This document shows, in pieces, positions 55,933-64,000 of a stretch of 64,000 nt of DNA; position 1 is the stretch's first letter, and each line of letters begins with the position of its first letter. Where the stretch lies: contig NZ_LMNL01000034.1 of NCBI RefSeq assembly GCF_001422985.1, positions 768,112 through 832,111 of the forward strand. Direction: 5' to 3'. The DNA comes from Methylobacterium sp. Leaf117 (lineage in GTDB: Bacteria > Pseudomonadota > Alphaproteobacteria > Rhizobiales > Beijerinckiaceae). The notes under the pieces were generated by a model. The model saw only the letters and a program-made list of their open reading frames with translations, ran no database searches and was not told the origin of the DNA. A program made the position numbers and the translations under genes.

Positions 55933-57091
55933 CCGCGGCCTCCCCGGTGGGTGTCGGACGGACGGTTTCCCGCAGGGCCTCGAGCAGCACGGCCTCGTAG
56001 CGCCGGGCGGTCTCGGCCCAGTCGTACCGGCGGGCATTGGCATGGCCGCGCGCGATCAGGTCCGCCCGCAGGCCGGGCTCGTGGAGCAGGCGGCGCAGGC
56101 CGGCCGCGAGGGCCGAGGCGTCGGCGGGATCGAAGGTGAGGGCCCCGGCACCCGCGATCTCGGGCGTCGCCGAGCGGTCCGAACACAGGACCGGGCAACC
56201 GAGTTCCTGTGCCTCCAGCACCGGAAGACAGAACCCCTCCGCGAAGGAGGGCACGCACAGGCAGGCGGCGCCCCGGTAGAGGGCGGCGAGGCGGGCGTCG
56301 CCGATCCGCGACAGGCGGGTCAGGCGAACCGGGGTCCCCGCGAGGCCGGCCGCGAGGGTGTCGTCCGGGTCGTCGCCCACGTGGACGATGGCGAGTTCGG
56401 GGTGGGTCGGGGCCAGCGCGGCGACCGCCCGCGCGAGGGTGGCGAAGTTCTTGTTGTGGGTGGCGTTGCCCACGGCCAGCACGTAGGACCCGGGAGCGAC
56501 CTCCGAAGGCATGGCGACCTCCGAAGGCGTGGCGACCTCAGGAGGCCTGGTGGCCCCTCCCGCCCTGAGCATGGCGGCGGAGGGCACGGTCCGGGTCCGG
56601 CCGCGGAGCGCCGGATAGAACCGCTCCAGGCTGGTCCGGGTGGTGTCGGACACGGCGATCACCCGGGCGCTGTTGCCGAGGACCAGGCGGAAGATCAGGT
56701 TCGTGGTCAGCGCCTCGCGCAGCCCCGTGGAGTCCGGGATCGTGCGGAAGTAGAGGTCGTGCACGACGCTGACGCGCGCCCGGCCGCCGAAGGGGGCGCC
56801 GTAGGGGTCGGCGTTGAGCACCACATCGATGGCCTCTGCCCGGCACAGGGCCGGGACGGCGAAGGCCTGCCGCAGGACATCGAGCACCATGACGCGCGGG
56901 CGCGGGACGGTGACGACCTCGACCCGCTCGCGGATCGCTTCGGGAAGCTGGTCGCGGGTCCAGGGCGACCGCAGCACGATCGTGACCTGGCCCCGGTCGA
57001 GCAGCCCGGCGATCACCCGGAAGGCGACCAGCGCCACCCCGGACGGACGGCCGCCATGCTGGCTCGGCATATTGACGAGGACGCGGGGCAT
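55913..57091 (-). CDS. Glycosyltransferase family 4
   Basis: A 392-residue GT-B enzyme. The acceptor domain starts MPRVLVNMPSQHGGRPSGVALVAF, and the donor domain has LAVGNATHNKNFATLARAV and PSFAEGFCLPVLEAQELGCPVLCS, a mannosyl/rhamnosyltransferase-like pattern. An EVA[T/M]PS repeat from three 18-bp units (56496-56549) lies in the linker between domains. Confidence 0.92.
   Translation of the reverse strand: MPRVLVNMPSQHGGRPSGVALVAFRVIAGLLDRGQVTIVLRSPWTRDQLPEAIRERVEVVTVPRPRVMVLDVLRQAFAVPALCRAEAIDVVLNADPYGAPFGGRARVSVVHDLYFRTIPDSTGLREALTTNLIFRLVLGNSARVIAVSDTTRTSLERFYPALRGRTRTVPSAAMLRAGGATRPPEVATPSEVAMPSEVAPGSYVLAVGNATHNKNFATLARAVAALAPTHPELAIVHVGDDPDDTLAAGLAGTPVRLTRLSRIGDARLAALYRGAACLCVPSFAEGFCLPVLEAQELGCPVLCSDRSATPEIAGAGALTFDPADASALAAGLRRLLHEPGLRADLIARGHANARRYDWAETARRYEAVLLEALRETVRPTPTGEAADAHPAP
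56496..56549. repeat. 18-bp tandem repeat in the interdomain linker
   Basis: Three 18-bp units, the first two differing at one base and the third more diverged. They encode EVA[T/M]PS in the linker of the glycosyltransferase. Confidence 0.9.
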
Positions 57092-57139
57092 CGTGGCTCG
57101 GAGGCTCTGAGACGAGAGGGGAGGGGGATCGCCGCGTCG

Positions 57140-58369
57140 TCAGACGCGGGCGGCGACCTGGCGGATCAGCGTGGCGAGATCGTCCTGCATCCGGGCGGCC
57201 CCGTAGCGGGTGAGGGCTCGCTCGCGGGCCCGGCGGGTGCGCGCGGCGAGATCGTCGGGATGGGCCAGGATCGCCGTGAGGGCCGCGGCGATGCGGTCGG
57301 GCCGCCGTGGCGGAACCAGGGTGCCGAGGGTGCCGCCCTCGAGGATTTCCGCCGAGGCGCCCGCATCCGTGGCGACCACGGGCACGCCGGCCAGCATCGC
57401 CTCGACCAGGGTCCGCCCGAACGGTTCGGGATCGACCGACGGGTGGACGACCGCATCGACGGCCTGCATCAGGCGGGGTACGTCGTCGCGCTGCCCGAGG
57501 AACAACACCCGGTCGGTCACGCCGCGCGCCGCCGCCAACTCCCGAAGCCGCGCCGCGTAGGCATCCTCGCCGAACAGGGCCGAGCCGACCACCACGCAGC
57601 GCAGACCCGGCACCAGCGCCAGCGCCTCGATCACCACATCCTGCCCCTTCCAGTGCGCGAGGCGGCTGAACACCCCGATGAGAGGGCCGGACGGCAGCCC
57701 GAGTTCCGCCCGCAGATCCGCGGCGGGACGCGGGTCGAGGATCAGGTCGAGGCCGTTGGGTACCACCGTCACCCGGTCCCGCCGCCCGCCGGCCTGCACG
57801 AAGGCCTCGGCTGCGGCCCGCGAGGGAACGACCACGCGCGCCGCGCAGGCATTGGCGAGGCGGGCCTGGACCGCGCGCTGCGCCCGTCCGAAATGGGCGC
57901 CGTCGAGGATGTCGTGCAGGTGCCAGACCAGGGGACGGCCCACGAGTCGGGCGGGCAGCGCCGCGAGCAGGAAGGCCTTCTGCGAATTGGCGTAGACCAC
58001 GTCGCAGGCCCGGGCGGCCCGGCCGAGTTCGAGGGCGAGTCCGGCGAGGCGCCCGAGCACCGGAAGCGCGCGCAAGGGCGAGACATCCCGGCGCAGGCGC
58101 GTGAGGTCTGCGCCCCGGCGGGCGAGGCGGATGGTCAGGCCGGCGTTCCGCAGGGCGTCGGCGAGAGGGCCGCCCTCGAACAGGAACGCCGTCGAACCGG
58201 CCCAGGGCCGGACCACGTCGCGCAGGACGAGTTCGGCGCCCGACATGGTGCCGGTGTGGCTCACGAACAGCACCCGGGGCCGGGTGGCCGCCACGCGGTC
58301 CGGCACGCGGTTCGGCACGGTCGTGTCGGCGGCATCGTGGGCCGCCCCGGTGGAGAGCGCCCCGGCCAT
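57140..58369 (-). CDS. Glycosyltransferase family 4
   Basis: A 409-residue GT-B enzyme: RVLFVSHTGTMSGAELVLRDV, an acceptor domain with VVYANSQKAFLLAAL, and GVFSRLAHWKGQDVVIEAL and PSVDPEPFGRTLVEAMLAGVPVVA at the donor site. Its ATG overlaps the upstream Wzz/kinase stop by one base (TGATG). Confidence 0.92.
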   Translation of the reverse strand: MAGALSTGAAHDAADTTVPNRVPDRVAATRPRVLFVSHTGTMSGAELVLRDVVRPWAGSTAFLFEGGPLADALRNAGLTIRLARRGADLTRLRRDVSPLRALPVLGRLAGLALELGRAARACDVVYANSQKAFLLAALPARLVGRPLVWHLHDILDGAHFGRAQRAVQARLANACAARVVVPSRAAAEAFVQAGGRRDRVTVVPNGLDLILDPRPAADLRAELGLPSGPLIGVFSRLAHWKGQDVVIEALALVPGLRCVVVGSALFGEDAYAARLRELAAARGVTDRVLFLGQRDDVPRLMQAVDAVVHPSVDPEPFGRTLVEAMLAGVPVVATDAGASAEILEGGTLGTLVPPRRPDRIAAALTAILAHPDDLAARTRRARERALTRYGAARMQDDLATLIRQVAARV

Positions 58370-60570
58370 CAGGCGGCCCCCGCGCGGTGCGGCAGGGGAA
58401 GCGGCGCGGGCTCGTAGGTCGGCTGGCCGCCCGGCTTCACCATCGTCATGGCGATGCCCAGCACCGCACCGCCGGCCTCGCGCAGGCCAGTGACGGTCTC
58501 GATGGTGTCGGAGAGCTGCGAGCGGCCGTAGCGGGCGCAGCACAGCACGCCGTCGACGTGCCGGGCCAGCATGTAGGCGTCCATCAGCAGGCTGGTGGGT
58601 GGGCTGTCGAGGAGCACGAGGTCGTAGCGCCGGCTCCAGGCCAGGAGGCCGGCCATGCGGGGGTGCATCAGCAGTTCCGTCGAGTCCGGCGTCGGCAGCC
58701 CGGCCGGAATGACGTCGAAGCCGTCGCAGGAGACCACCGCCGCGGCCGGATCGGTCGTGCCGCGGAGCACCCCCACCAGACCGGAGCTGCGCCCGAGCCC
58801 GAGCGTCGCCTCGAAATTCGGCCGTCGCAGGTCGCACTCGATCACCAGCACGCGGCGGCCGCTCGCGGCGCTGAGTCCGGCGATCGCGAAGGTCGTGAAG
58901 GATTTGCCTTCCCGCGGCTTGGCCGAGGTCACCAGGACCGTGCGCGAGCCGTTGCCGCCCGCCAGGAACAGGTGGGCATGCAGGGTGCGCAGCACGTTCC
59001 GCATCACCGGATGTCCCTGCGCCCGCTCCAGGGCCTCGGCCAGGGGCAATTCGCGTCGGCGGTCGGAGAGGCGGCCGACGAGGCCGCCCGGATCGAGGCA
59101 GGGCAGCTGCGCGAAGACGGGAGCGCCGGTGCCGGCCACGAGCTGCGCGGGGGTGCGGACCCGCCGGTCCGCGAAGTCCCGCAGCAGGGCGGCGGCGGCG
59201 GCCAGCACGGTCGCCAGCACGAAGCCGCCCGCCAGGAACGGCACGGGTTTCGGCGAGAACGCTTCCTGGGGGATCTCCGCGAGGCTGACCAGCCGGGTGC
59301 TGCCGGTCAGGATGCGCCGCTCGGTCTCCAGCTCGCTCGCCCGCTTCACGAGGTCGGCGTAGCGGGCGCGCTTGATCTCCGCGTTGCGGACCATGCCCTC
59401 GATCGAGGCCTCGTCGTCCATCGCGGCGGCGGCTTCGGACTTGGCGCTGTCCATCTGCGCGCGCAGCGCCTTGGCCAGGGTGTTCGAGGCCTCATAGGTC
59501 TTGCGCAGGCCGTCGGCGACGTTGGTCCGTTCGCGCTCGATCTGGTCGCGCAGGCTGTTGCGCTCGGTCTGGAGCGCCCGCACGGACGGATGGTTGGGGC
59601 CGAGCAGGGTGCTCTGGTTGGCGAGCTGGGCGCTGACCCCGCTCAACTGCTGCTTGAGGTCGCCGACCGCCCGGCTCGCGAGGACCGCGGGGGCGCTGTC
59701 GGAGCCGCGACGGCGGTCGGCCTCGATCTCCTTGAGGCGCGCGGCGGCATCCGCCTTGGACCCCTCGGCGGCGGCGAGCTGCTGGCTGATGCCGGTGAGG
59801 CGCTCGGCGCTGATCGGCCCGGTCGCACCCTTCACGAGGCCCTTGCGGCGCCGAAAGGCCTGGATGCGCGCCTCGTCGTCGCGGATCGAGCTGTCGAGCT
59901 GCTTGATCTCGGTGAACAGCCAGTCGGTCGCGGCCTTGCGGCTCGAGGCCTGCGCATTGCGCTGGTCCTCCAGGAAGGCGTTGATCAGCGCATTGGCCAT
60001 CGTCTGCGCCACCTCGGGCAGCGGCGACTTGTAGGCGACGGCGATGACGCGGGATCGGCCGGCGCTGCCGACGAGATAGCGCTTCTGCAGGTACTCGACG
60101 AGCGCATCCCGGTCGGTGCCGAGCTTGATGCAGGCGGCGTCCTTCTTGTCGGTGATCCGGTCGGGCCGCCCCCGGGTGACGGCCTGGCGGCACTCGGCCA
60201 TCACGGCCTCGGCGAGGCCGTTGTCGGCGGCCAGGCGCATCAGGCGGGGGGACCGGAGCACCAGGATCTGGCTCTCGAGATCGGCGGGGTCGCCGAGCTT
60301 CTGGATCCAGGCCATGGACGCATTGTTGGCGCCCGGCTCGGGCTCGGCCACGATCACGGACCCGCTGGCGACGTATTGCGCGGGCGTCCGGATCAGGAGG
60401 GTCACGGCCAGCCCGAAGACCGCGATGAACACCGTCGCGAACAGGATGCGGCGGCGCCAGATCTTCAGGAGAGGCGCCAGGAGATGGCTGCCGCGCTCGC
60501 TTTCGGGCGCGGCGCGGCGGCTCCCGGAGGCCGGGACCCGATCGGGCAGGTCGAGGGTGAGGAGGGACAT
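58369..60570 (-). CDS. Wzz/BY-kinase fusion (GumC/ExoP-type polysaccharide copolymerase)
   Basis: A 733-residue inner-membrane protein that sets chain length and couples synthesis to export. The N-terminal Wzz domain is bounded by two helices (about 41-60 and 446-465) around a long periplasmic coiled coil. The C-terminal ATPase has Walker A SAKPREGKSFTT, a modified A' motif VIECDLRRP (Glu replaces the first Asp) and Walker B YDLVLLDSPPT. The tyrosine cluster of BY-kinases is absent from the C terminus, with one Tyr there, so autophosphorylation is doubtful. It overlaps the next gene by one base. Confidence 0.92.
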   Translation of the reverse strand: MSLLTLDLPDRVPASGSRRAAPESERGSHLLAPLLKIWRRRILFATVFIAVFGLAVTLLIRTPAQYVASGSVIVAEPEPGANNASMAWIQKLGDPADLESQILVLRSPRLMRLAADNGLAEAVMAECRQAVTRGRPDRITDKKDAACIKLGTDRDALVEYLQKRYLVGSAGRSRVIAVAYKSPLPEVAQTMANALINAFLEDQRNAQASSRKAATDWLFTEIKQLDSSIRDDEARIQAFRRRKGLVKGATGPISAERLTGISQQLAAAEGSKADAAARLKEIEADRRRGSDSAPAVLASRAVGDLKQQLSGVSAQLANQSTLLGPNHPSVRALQTERNSLRDQIERERTNVADGLRKTYEASNTLAKALRAQMDSAKSEAAAAMDDEASIEGMVRNAEIKRARYADLVKRASELETERRILTGSTRLVSLAEIPQEAFSPKPVPFLAGGFVLATVLAAAAALLRDFADRRVRTPAQLVAGTGAPVFAQLPCLDPGGLVGRLSDRRRELPLAEALERAQGHPVMRNVLRTLHAHLFLAGGNGSRTVLVTSAKPREGKSFTTFAIAGLSAASGRRVLVIECDLRRPNFEATLGLGRSSGLVGVLRGTTDPAAAVVSCDGFDVIPAGLPTPDSTELLMHPRMAGLLAWSRRYDLVLLDSPPTSLLMDAYMLARHVDGVLCCARYGRSQLSDTIETVTGLREAGGAVLGIAMTMVKPGGQPTYEPAPLPLPHRAGAA

Positions 60571-60582
60571 GCGCGCCTTCCC

Positions 60583-61749
60583 TCAGGATACGGCTTCGAG
60601 GCGGGGCAACGGACGCGGCGGCTCGCAGGCCGCCCGGTGCAGTGCCATCTGCTCGTCGACGAAGCGCGAGAACCGGAGCCGGAACACCTCGGCGGAGAAG
60701 GGCTCGGCCTGGGCCCGGCAGGCCTCGCGGGTGAAGCCGCTCTCCTGCCGGATGAACTCGCGGATGCAGGCCGCGATGGCCTCGGGTTCCGGCGTCTCGA
60801 AGAACAGGCCGGTGCGGTGCGGCCCATGCGGCTGGACGGTCTCGCGCACGCCGCCGCGACCGAGCGCCAGCACGGGCGTGCCCTCCGACTGGGCCTCCAC
60901 CACGATAATCCCGAAATCCTCCTCCGCCGCGAACACGAAGGCCCGGGCCGTGGCCATGAGGTGGCGCAGATCCGCGTCGGGCACGAAGCCCGTGAAGGAG
61001 ACGTTCGGGGTGGCGATCGCGCGCAGCCGCTCGCCCTCGGGGCCGGTGCCCGCCACCACCAGGTTCAGGTCGGGAAGCTGCGCGAAGGCGCGCACGACGG
61101 CCTCGACGTTCTTGTAGGCGACGAGCCGGCTCGCCACCAGGAAGTGGTTCGCGCGCGCCACGTCCCCCCGCTGGCTCGACAGCGTGACGGGCGGGTGGAT
61201 CACCTCGGCCGTGCGCCCATACACCTTGTGGATGCGCCGTGCCACGAACGCCGAATTGGCCACGATCGCGTTCGGTCCGGCCGCCGTCCTGTAGTCCCAC
61301 AGCCGCATCCAGTGCAGGATCAGGCGGGCGACCAAGCCCTTCACGCCCTGCGCGCAGCCGCTCTCCCGCAGGTAGGTGTGCTGCATGTCCCAGGCGTAGC
61401 GCATGGGCGAGTGGACGTAGGAGACGTGGAGCTGGTCGGGGCCGGTGAGCACGCCCTTGGCGACCGCGTAGCTGCTCGAGACGATGAGGTCGTATCCCGA
61501 CAGGTCGAACTGCTCGATGGCAATCGGCATGAGGGGCAGGTAGTGCCGATGACGGCTGCGCGCGAAGGGCATGCCCTGGAGGAAGCTGGTCCGCGCATCC
61601 CTGTACCCGAGCTGCGCCTTGTCCCGCTCGGACAGAAAGTCGAACAGCGTATAGACATCCGCCTGTGGATAGATCTTCAGCAGTTGCCGAAGCACCTGCT
61701 CGGCGCCGCCGACAACATAGAGCCAGTCGTGAACGATCGCGACACGCAT
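60583..61749 (-). CDS. Glycosyltransferase family 4
   Basis: A 388-residue GT-B enzyme starting MRVAIVHDWLYVVGGAEQVL, typical of exopolysaccharide mannosyltransferases. The donor site has FLVASRLVAYKNVEAVVRAF and AEEDFGIIVVEAQSEGTPVLA. ATG 61749 chosen, with GAGG at 9 bases; an ATG three codons upstream is possible. It ends 12 bases before the Wzz/kinase gene, and may be the first gene of the long operon after a 235-base gap. Confidence 0.92.
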   Translation of the reverse strand: MRVAIVHDWLYVVGGAEQVLRQLLKIYPQADVYTLFDFLSERDKAQLGYRDARTSFLQGMPFARSRHRHYLPLMPIAIEQFDLSGYDLIVSSSYAVAKGVLTGPDQLHVSYVHSPMRYAWDMQHTYLRESGCAQGVKGLVARLILHWMRLWDYRTAAGPNAIVANSAFVARRIHKVYGRTAEVIHPPVTLSSQRGDVARANHFLVASRLVAYKNVEAVVRAFAQLPDLNLVVAGTGPEGERLRAIATPNVSFTGFVPDADLRHLMATARAFVFAAEEDFGIIVVEAQSEGTPVLALGRGGVRETVQPHGPHRTGLFFETPEPEAIAACIREFIRQESGFTREACRAQAEPFSAEVFRLRFSRFVDEQMALHRAACEPPRPLPRLEAVS

Positions 61750-61873
61750 CCGCACCATCCTCGCCGGCCCGCCGGTCGTTCGAACAGACTCCCTGCCGGT
61801 TGCCGTCAGGCCAGCCATATCAATCCGCGATCCTTCAATTCAGGTGTACTACGGTCGCCGCCGGTAAAGAAGC

Positions 61874-61902
61874 GGTATCTGGCGCGCTCCAAGTTGCGAC
61901 AA
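61874..61902 (-). promoter_or_regulatory. Weak candidate promoter of the main exopolysaccharide operon
   Basis: On the minus strand, TTGTCG (complement of 61897-61902) and GATACC (complement of 61874-61879) are 17 bases apart in an AT-richer stretch about 125 bases upstream of the glycosyltransferase start. The -10 match is poor. Confidence 0.25.
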
Positions 61903-61984
61903 AGTCGTGGCTGGAGGGCTTTATTGAAGAAATTGCGGTCATCATTTACCGGTGGTTAAGGCTGTCGCTGCGGAGCCGCGCCTT

Positions 61985-63073
61985 TCACGGTGTCACCGCT
62001 CCGGTCAGTGGTGCGGATCGGGGCCGCCGGTCGAGCCGGCGTCGAAGCGCGGCGCCCATGGGGGCTTCGACGCATCGAAACAGCCATTCCCCGAGGGCGA
62101 CCGACGCGCCGAAGGCGATGACGAAGACCAGGACGACGCGGAGCGCTCCGGGCGCGACCAGCACGGCCGCCACCTTCGCGGCGCTGTGCAGCATCAGGTT
62201 GTGGATGAGGTAGAACGCATAGCTGGCATTGCCCTGTGACAGCAGCCAGCGCGAGCGCAGCACCACGCCGCCCCGCTCCAGCAGCACCACGGCGCCGACC
62301 GCCAGCAACGCGGCCGTTCCCCAGACCAGCGGCCGGGCGAAGCCCGTCATCTCCAGATCCGCACCGCGCGCGGCGGCCAGCGCCTGGGCGCCGAGGACGA
62401 GGGCGGCCGCGGCAACGAGGGCCGTGCCGGCCAGCCGCCGGACGGGAAAGCCCGCGGGCGGCTGGCCGAGGCGCAGATAGACGTAGCCGAGGCCCGCCCC
62501 CGCGGCAAATTCCAGCACGATGGGCTTCGTGTAATAGGCCCAGTACAGGCCCGGCACCGGCGCGAGGCTGAGAAGGGCGAGTCCGAGGAAGCCGGCGACC
62601 AGCCCGATCAGACGGGCCTTGAGCGAGGCGACAAGCAGGAGTCCGGCGAAGCCGGCATAGAAGAACATCTCGTAATTGAGCGTCCACCCCACCGAGTTCA
62701 GCGGCTCGACGTAGCCGTTCCGGGAGAACGGAAGGAACAGCAGGGACTGCACGACGTAGTCGGGCCGGAGCGCGACGATCCCGATCGGCTTCAGGCCGGC
62801 CAGGACGATCAGCACCAGCGCGAGGGTGACGAGCCAGTAGACCGGAACGACCCGGATGGCCCGGCGCAGCAGGAAGGACCCGGGCGTCTCGCCCCCCCCG
62901 GCCGTGCTCACGAACATGATGAAGCCCGACAGGACGAAGAACACGTCCACCCCGACGGCCCCGAAGGCGAGGGCGTCCGGTCGTGGCAGGATCGGGGCCG
63001 CGTACAGGCCGAAATGGGTCAGGAAGACCAGGTAGGCGGCCAGGGCACGCAGAATCTGCAGGTTGTAGATCAT
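61985..63073 (-). CDS. Acyltransferase-3 family membrane protein (OafA/ExoZ-like)
   Basis: A 362-residue protein with about ten membrane helices, starting MIYNLQILRALAAYLVFLTHF with the family catalytic His, then VFFVLSGFIMFV. It likely adds acetyl or other acyl groups to the exopolysaccharide. ATG 63073 was chosen at the family start. It is upstream of the other cluster genes on the same strand but separated by 235 bases, so may be a separate transcript. Confidence 0.92.
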   Translation of the reverse strand: MIYNLQILRALAAYLVFLTHFGLYAAPILPRPDALAFGAVGVDVFFVLSGFIMFVSTAGGGETPGSFLLRRAIRVVPVYWLVTLALVLIVLAGLKPIGIVALRPDYVVQSLLFLPFSRNGYVEPLNSVGWTLNYEMFFYAGFAGLLLVASLKARLIGLVAGFLGLALLSLAPVPGLYWAYYTKPIVLEFAAGAGLGYVYLRLGQPPAGFPVRRLAGTALVAAAALVLGAQALAAARGADLEMTGFARPLVWGTAALLAVGAVVLLERGGVVLRSRWLLSQGNASYAFYLIHNLMLHSAAKVAAVLVAPGALRVVLVFVIAFGASVALGEWLFRCVEAPMGAALRRRLDRRPRSAPLTGAVTP

Positions 63074-63432
63074 GTCTCGCCGCCGGACCGCGTGCGGTCG
63101 TCCACCCGGCAGGGGCGGCACGCAGCCAGCGCCTGTCCTGTCGAATGAAGCCCCGCGGCGCCTCCGAAGTCACGAACTTTCGCGGGTTATCCTGAATCGC
63201 GCCGATCTTCGGCGGACAGGATCAGAGTTTATTCATCGCTGGGATGTCTCGATCTCGTCTTGCGCCCATCCTGCGCGAACGCACGGCAACGCTTGCCTGT
63301 GTCCGGAGATGGCGGAAATGCGGAGCCTGTTCAATGTCGCGGATTCGAGCGAGGGGATGTTTGCCGCGCTAGTCCACCTGTCGACGCGTCAGGAGCCAAG
63401 AATAGCGGGTTTACCAATTAATCTTTAGTCGT
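63074..63432. other. Divergent region between the acyltransferase and carrier-protein genes
   Basis: 359 bases without a supported gene; AT-rich at its right end (63395-63430). It should hold promoters for both transcripts. Confidence 0.5.
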
Positions 63433-63744
63433 TTGACAATCTCGATTGCTGATCAATACATGGACCTCCTTCGGGAATGGAGCGGTGCCTTGGTTACCTC
63501 AGACGATATTCGGACGATTCTCGGTTCGAACGAGGCGCTCGCCCCCGTTGCGCAGCAGATCGCCGAGGACGACAGTCTGTTCGACCGCGGTCTCGATTCG
63601 TTCGGCTCTGTGCAGCTGATGCTCGCCCTCGAGGAGCGCTTCGGCATCGAGTTCCCGGACGAGTTCCTGACCCGCCGGTCCTTCTCCACGATCCGGGCGA
63701 TCCGCGAGACCGTGTCCGCGGTGCTGCAGTCGGTCGCGGCGTGA
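63433..63744 (+). CDS. Free-standing acyl/peptidyl carrier protein
   Basis: A 103-residue carrier protein. The phosphopantetheine site is FDRGLDSFGSVQLMLAL (DSF with the modifiable Ser) and the last helix is FSTIRAIRETVSAVL. It is longer at the N terminus than a fatty-acid ACP. The start is uncertain: TTG 63433 or ATG 63460, and neither has a Shine-Dalgarno sequence. It is followed, with a 4-base overlap, by an acyl-CoA dehydrogenase gene, so it serves a specialised pathway. Confidence 0.88.
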   Translation: MTISIADQYMDLLREWSGALVTSDDIRTILGSNEALAPVAQQIAEDDSLFDRGLDSFGSVQLMLALEERFGIEFPDEFLTRRSFSTIRAIRETVSAVLQSVAA

Positions 63745-64000
63745 ACGCCCTGGCCCAGCGTGCCCAGCGCGCGGCAGCCGTGGCGGCCCAACACGCCGAC
63801 GCGGTCGACCGCGAGGGCCGCTTCCCCGCGGAGGCGGTCGCGGCGCTGAAGGCGGAACGGCTGCTGGGCCTTCAGATCCCAAGCCAGTTCGAGGGCGAGG
63901 GCGCAGGTCTGCGCCAGGTGGCGGTGGTCTGCAGTACCCTCGGCCAGGCCTGCAGCAACGCCGCGATGGTGTTCGCCATGCATCACATCAAGGTCGCGAG
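63741..64000 (+). CDS. Acyl-CoA dehydrogenase family protein (cut by the window end)
   Basis: Only the first 86 codons are present. The GTG at 63741 overlaps the carrier-protein stop (GTGA). The visible part is the N-terminal helical domain (GRFPAEAVAALKAERLLGLQIP, LGQACSNAAMVFAMHHIKVA), which fits acyl-CoA dehydrogenases, including those that oxidise carrier-protein-bound substrates. The catalytic base and FAD residues lie outside the window. Confidence 0.8.
   Translation, partial: MNALAQRAQRAAAVAAQHADAVDREGRFPAEAVAALKAERLLGLQIPSQFEGEGAGLRQVAVVCSTLGQACSNAAMVFAMHHIKVA

Noticed and set aside
58387..61959. Very long plus-strand open frame across the exopolysaccharide genes
   Set aside because: Antisense to clearly coding Wzz/kinase and glycosyltransferase genes; its translation is low-complexity and rich in His, Arg, Gly and Ala, as expected of the opposite strand of GC-rich genes.

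Overview
The window is GC-rich (codon third positions are mostly G or C) and fits a Hyphomicrobiales alphaproteobacterium, most likely Methylobacterium or a close relative. The strongest clue is a 557-residue formate-tetrahydrofolate ligase (26125-27798) of the methylotroph type. An ALAS-type HemA, osmoregulated periplasmic glucan genes, a CheY-CheZ pair and a NepR-like anti-sigma factor agree with this. The genus is inferred from protein recognition, not from a search.

Region 1-16.5 kb is mostly core metabolism: murA, hemA facing tspO, a transsulfuration-type PLP enzyme, the divergent opgH/opgD-mdoG pair, tex, and a sulfate ABC transporter operon (cysP/sbp-like, cysT, cysW, cysA, all minus). 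The operon starts behind a promoter that contains an inverted repeat. Region 16.5-19 kb is gene-poor and holds small genes, including an unlinked NepR-like anti-sigma factor.

Region 19-38.4 kb has two separate IorAB-type molybdenum hydroxylase loci. One (19.1-21.9 kb, minus) has its small subunit first and ends in a strong terminator. The other (34.5-38.4 kb, plus) has its large subunit first and is followed by a two-haem cytochrome c. Between them lie zapE, a GNAT acetyltransferase, a spermidine-synthase-like protein, ftfL, an HMA metallochaperone, a degenerate EAL protein, a HAD phosphatase, cheYZ, bioF and a CAU-anticodon tRNA. An AT-rich stretch without genes separates the tRNA from the second hydroxylase locus.

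Region 38.7-50.4 kb is accessory: a putative outer-membrane barrel overlapping tail-to-tail with an AraC regulator, an SMR efflux pump, a serine hydrolase, and a TonB-dependent receptor flanked by a 45-bp direct repeat and preceded by an Irr/ICE-like iron box. After these come a beta-helix acyltransferase-like protein, a membrane protein fused to a permuted papain-like domain, and two DUF4239 proteins.

Region 50.4-63.1 kb is one minus-strand exopolysaccharide cluster: an acyltransferase-3, five GT4 glycosyltransferases, a Wzz/BY-kinase fusion, a Wzx-type flippase and a Wzy/WaaL-type polymerase or ligase. Many junctions overlap by 1-4 bases. The window ends in a plus-strand pair, a free-standing carrier protein and a truncated acyl-CoA dehydrogenase, which looks like the start of a carrier-protein-dependent pathway. 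A recurring feature of the whole window is short in-frame tandem repeats (15, 18 or 21 bp), often at protein ends.
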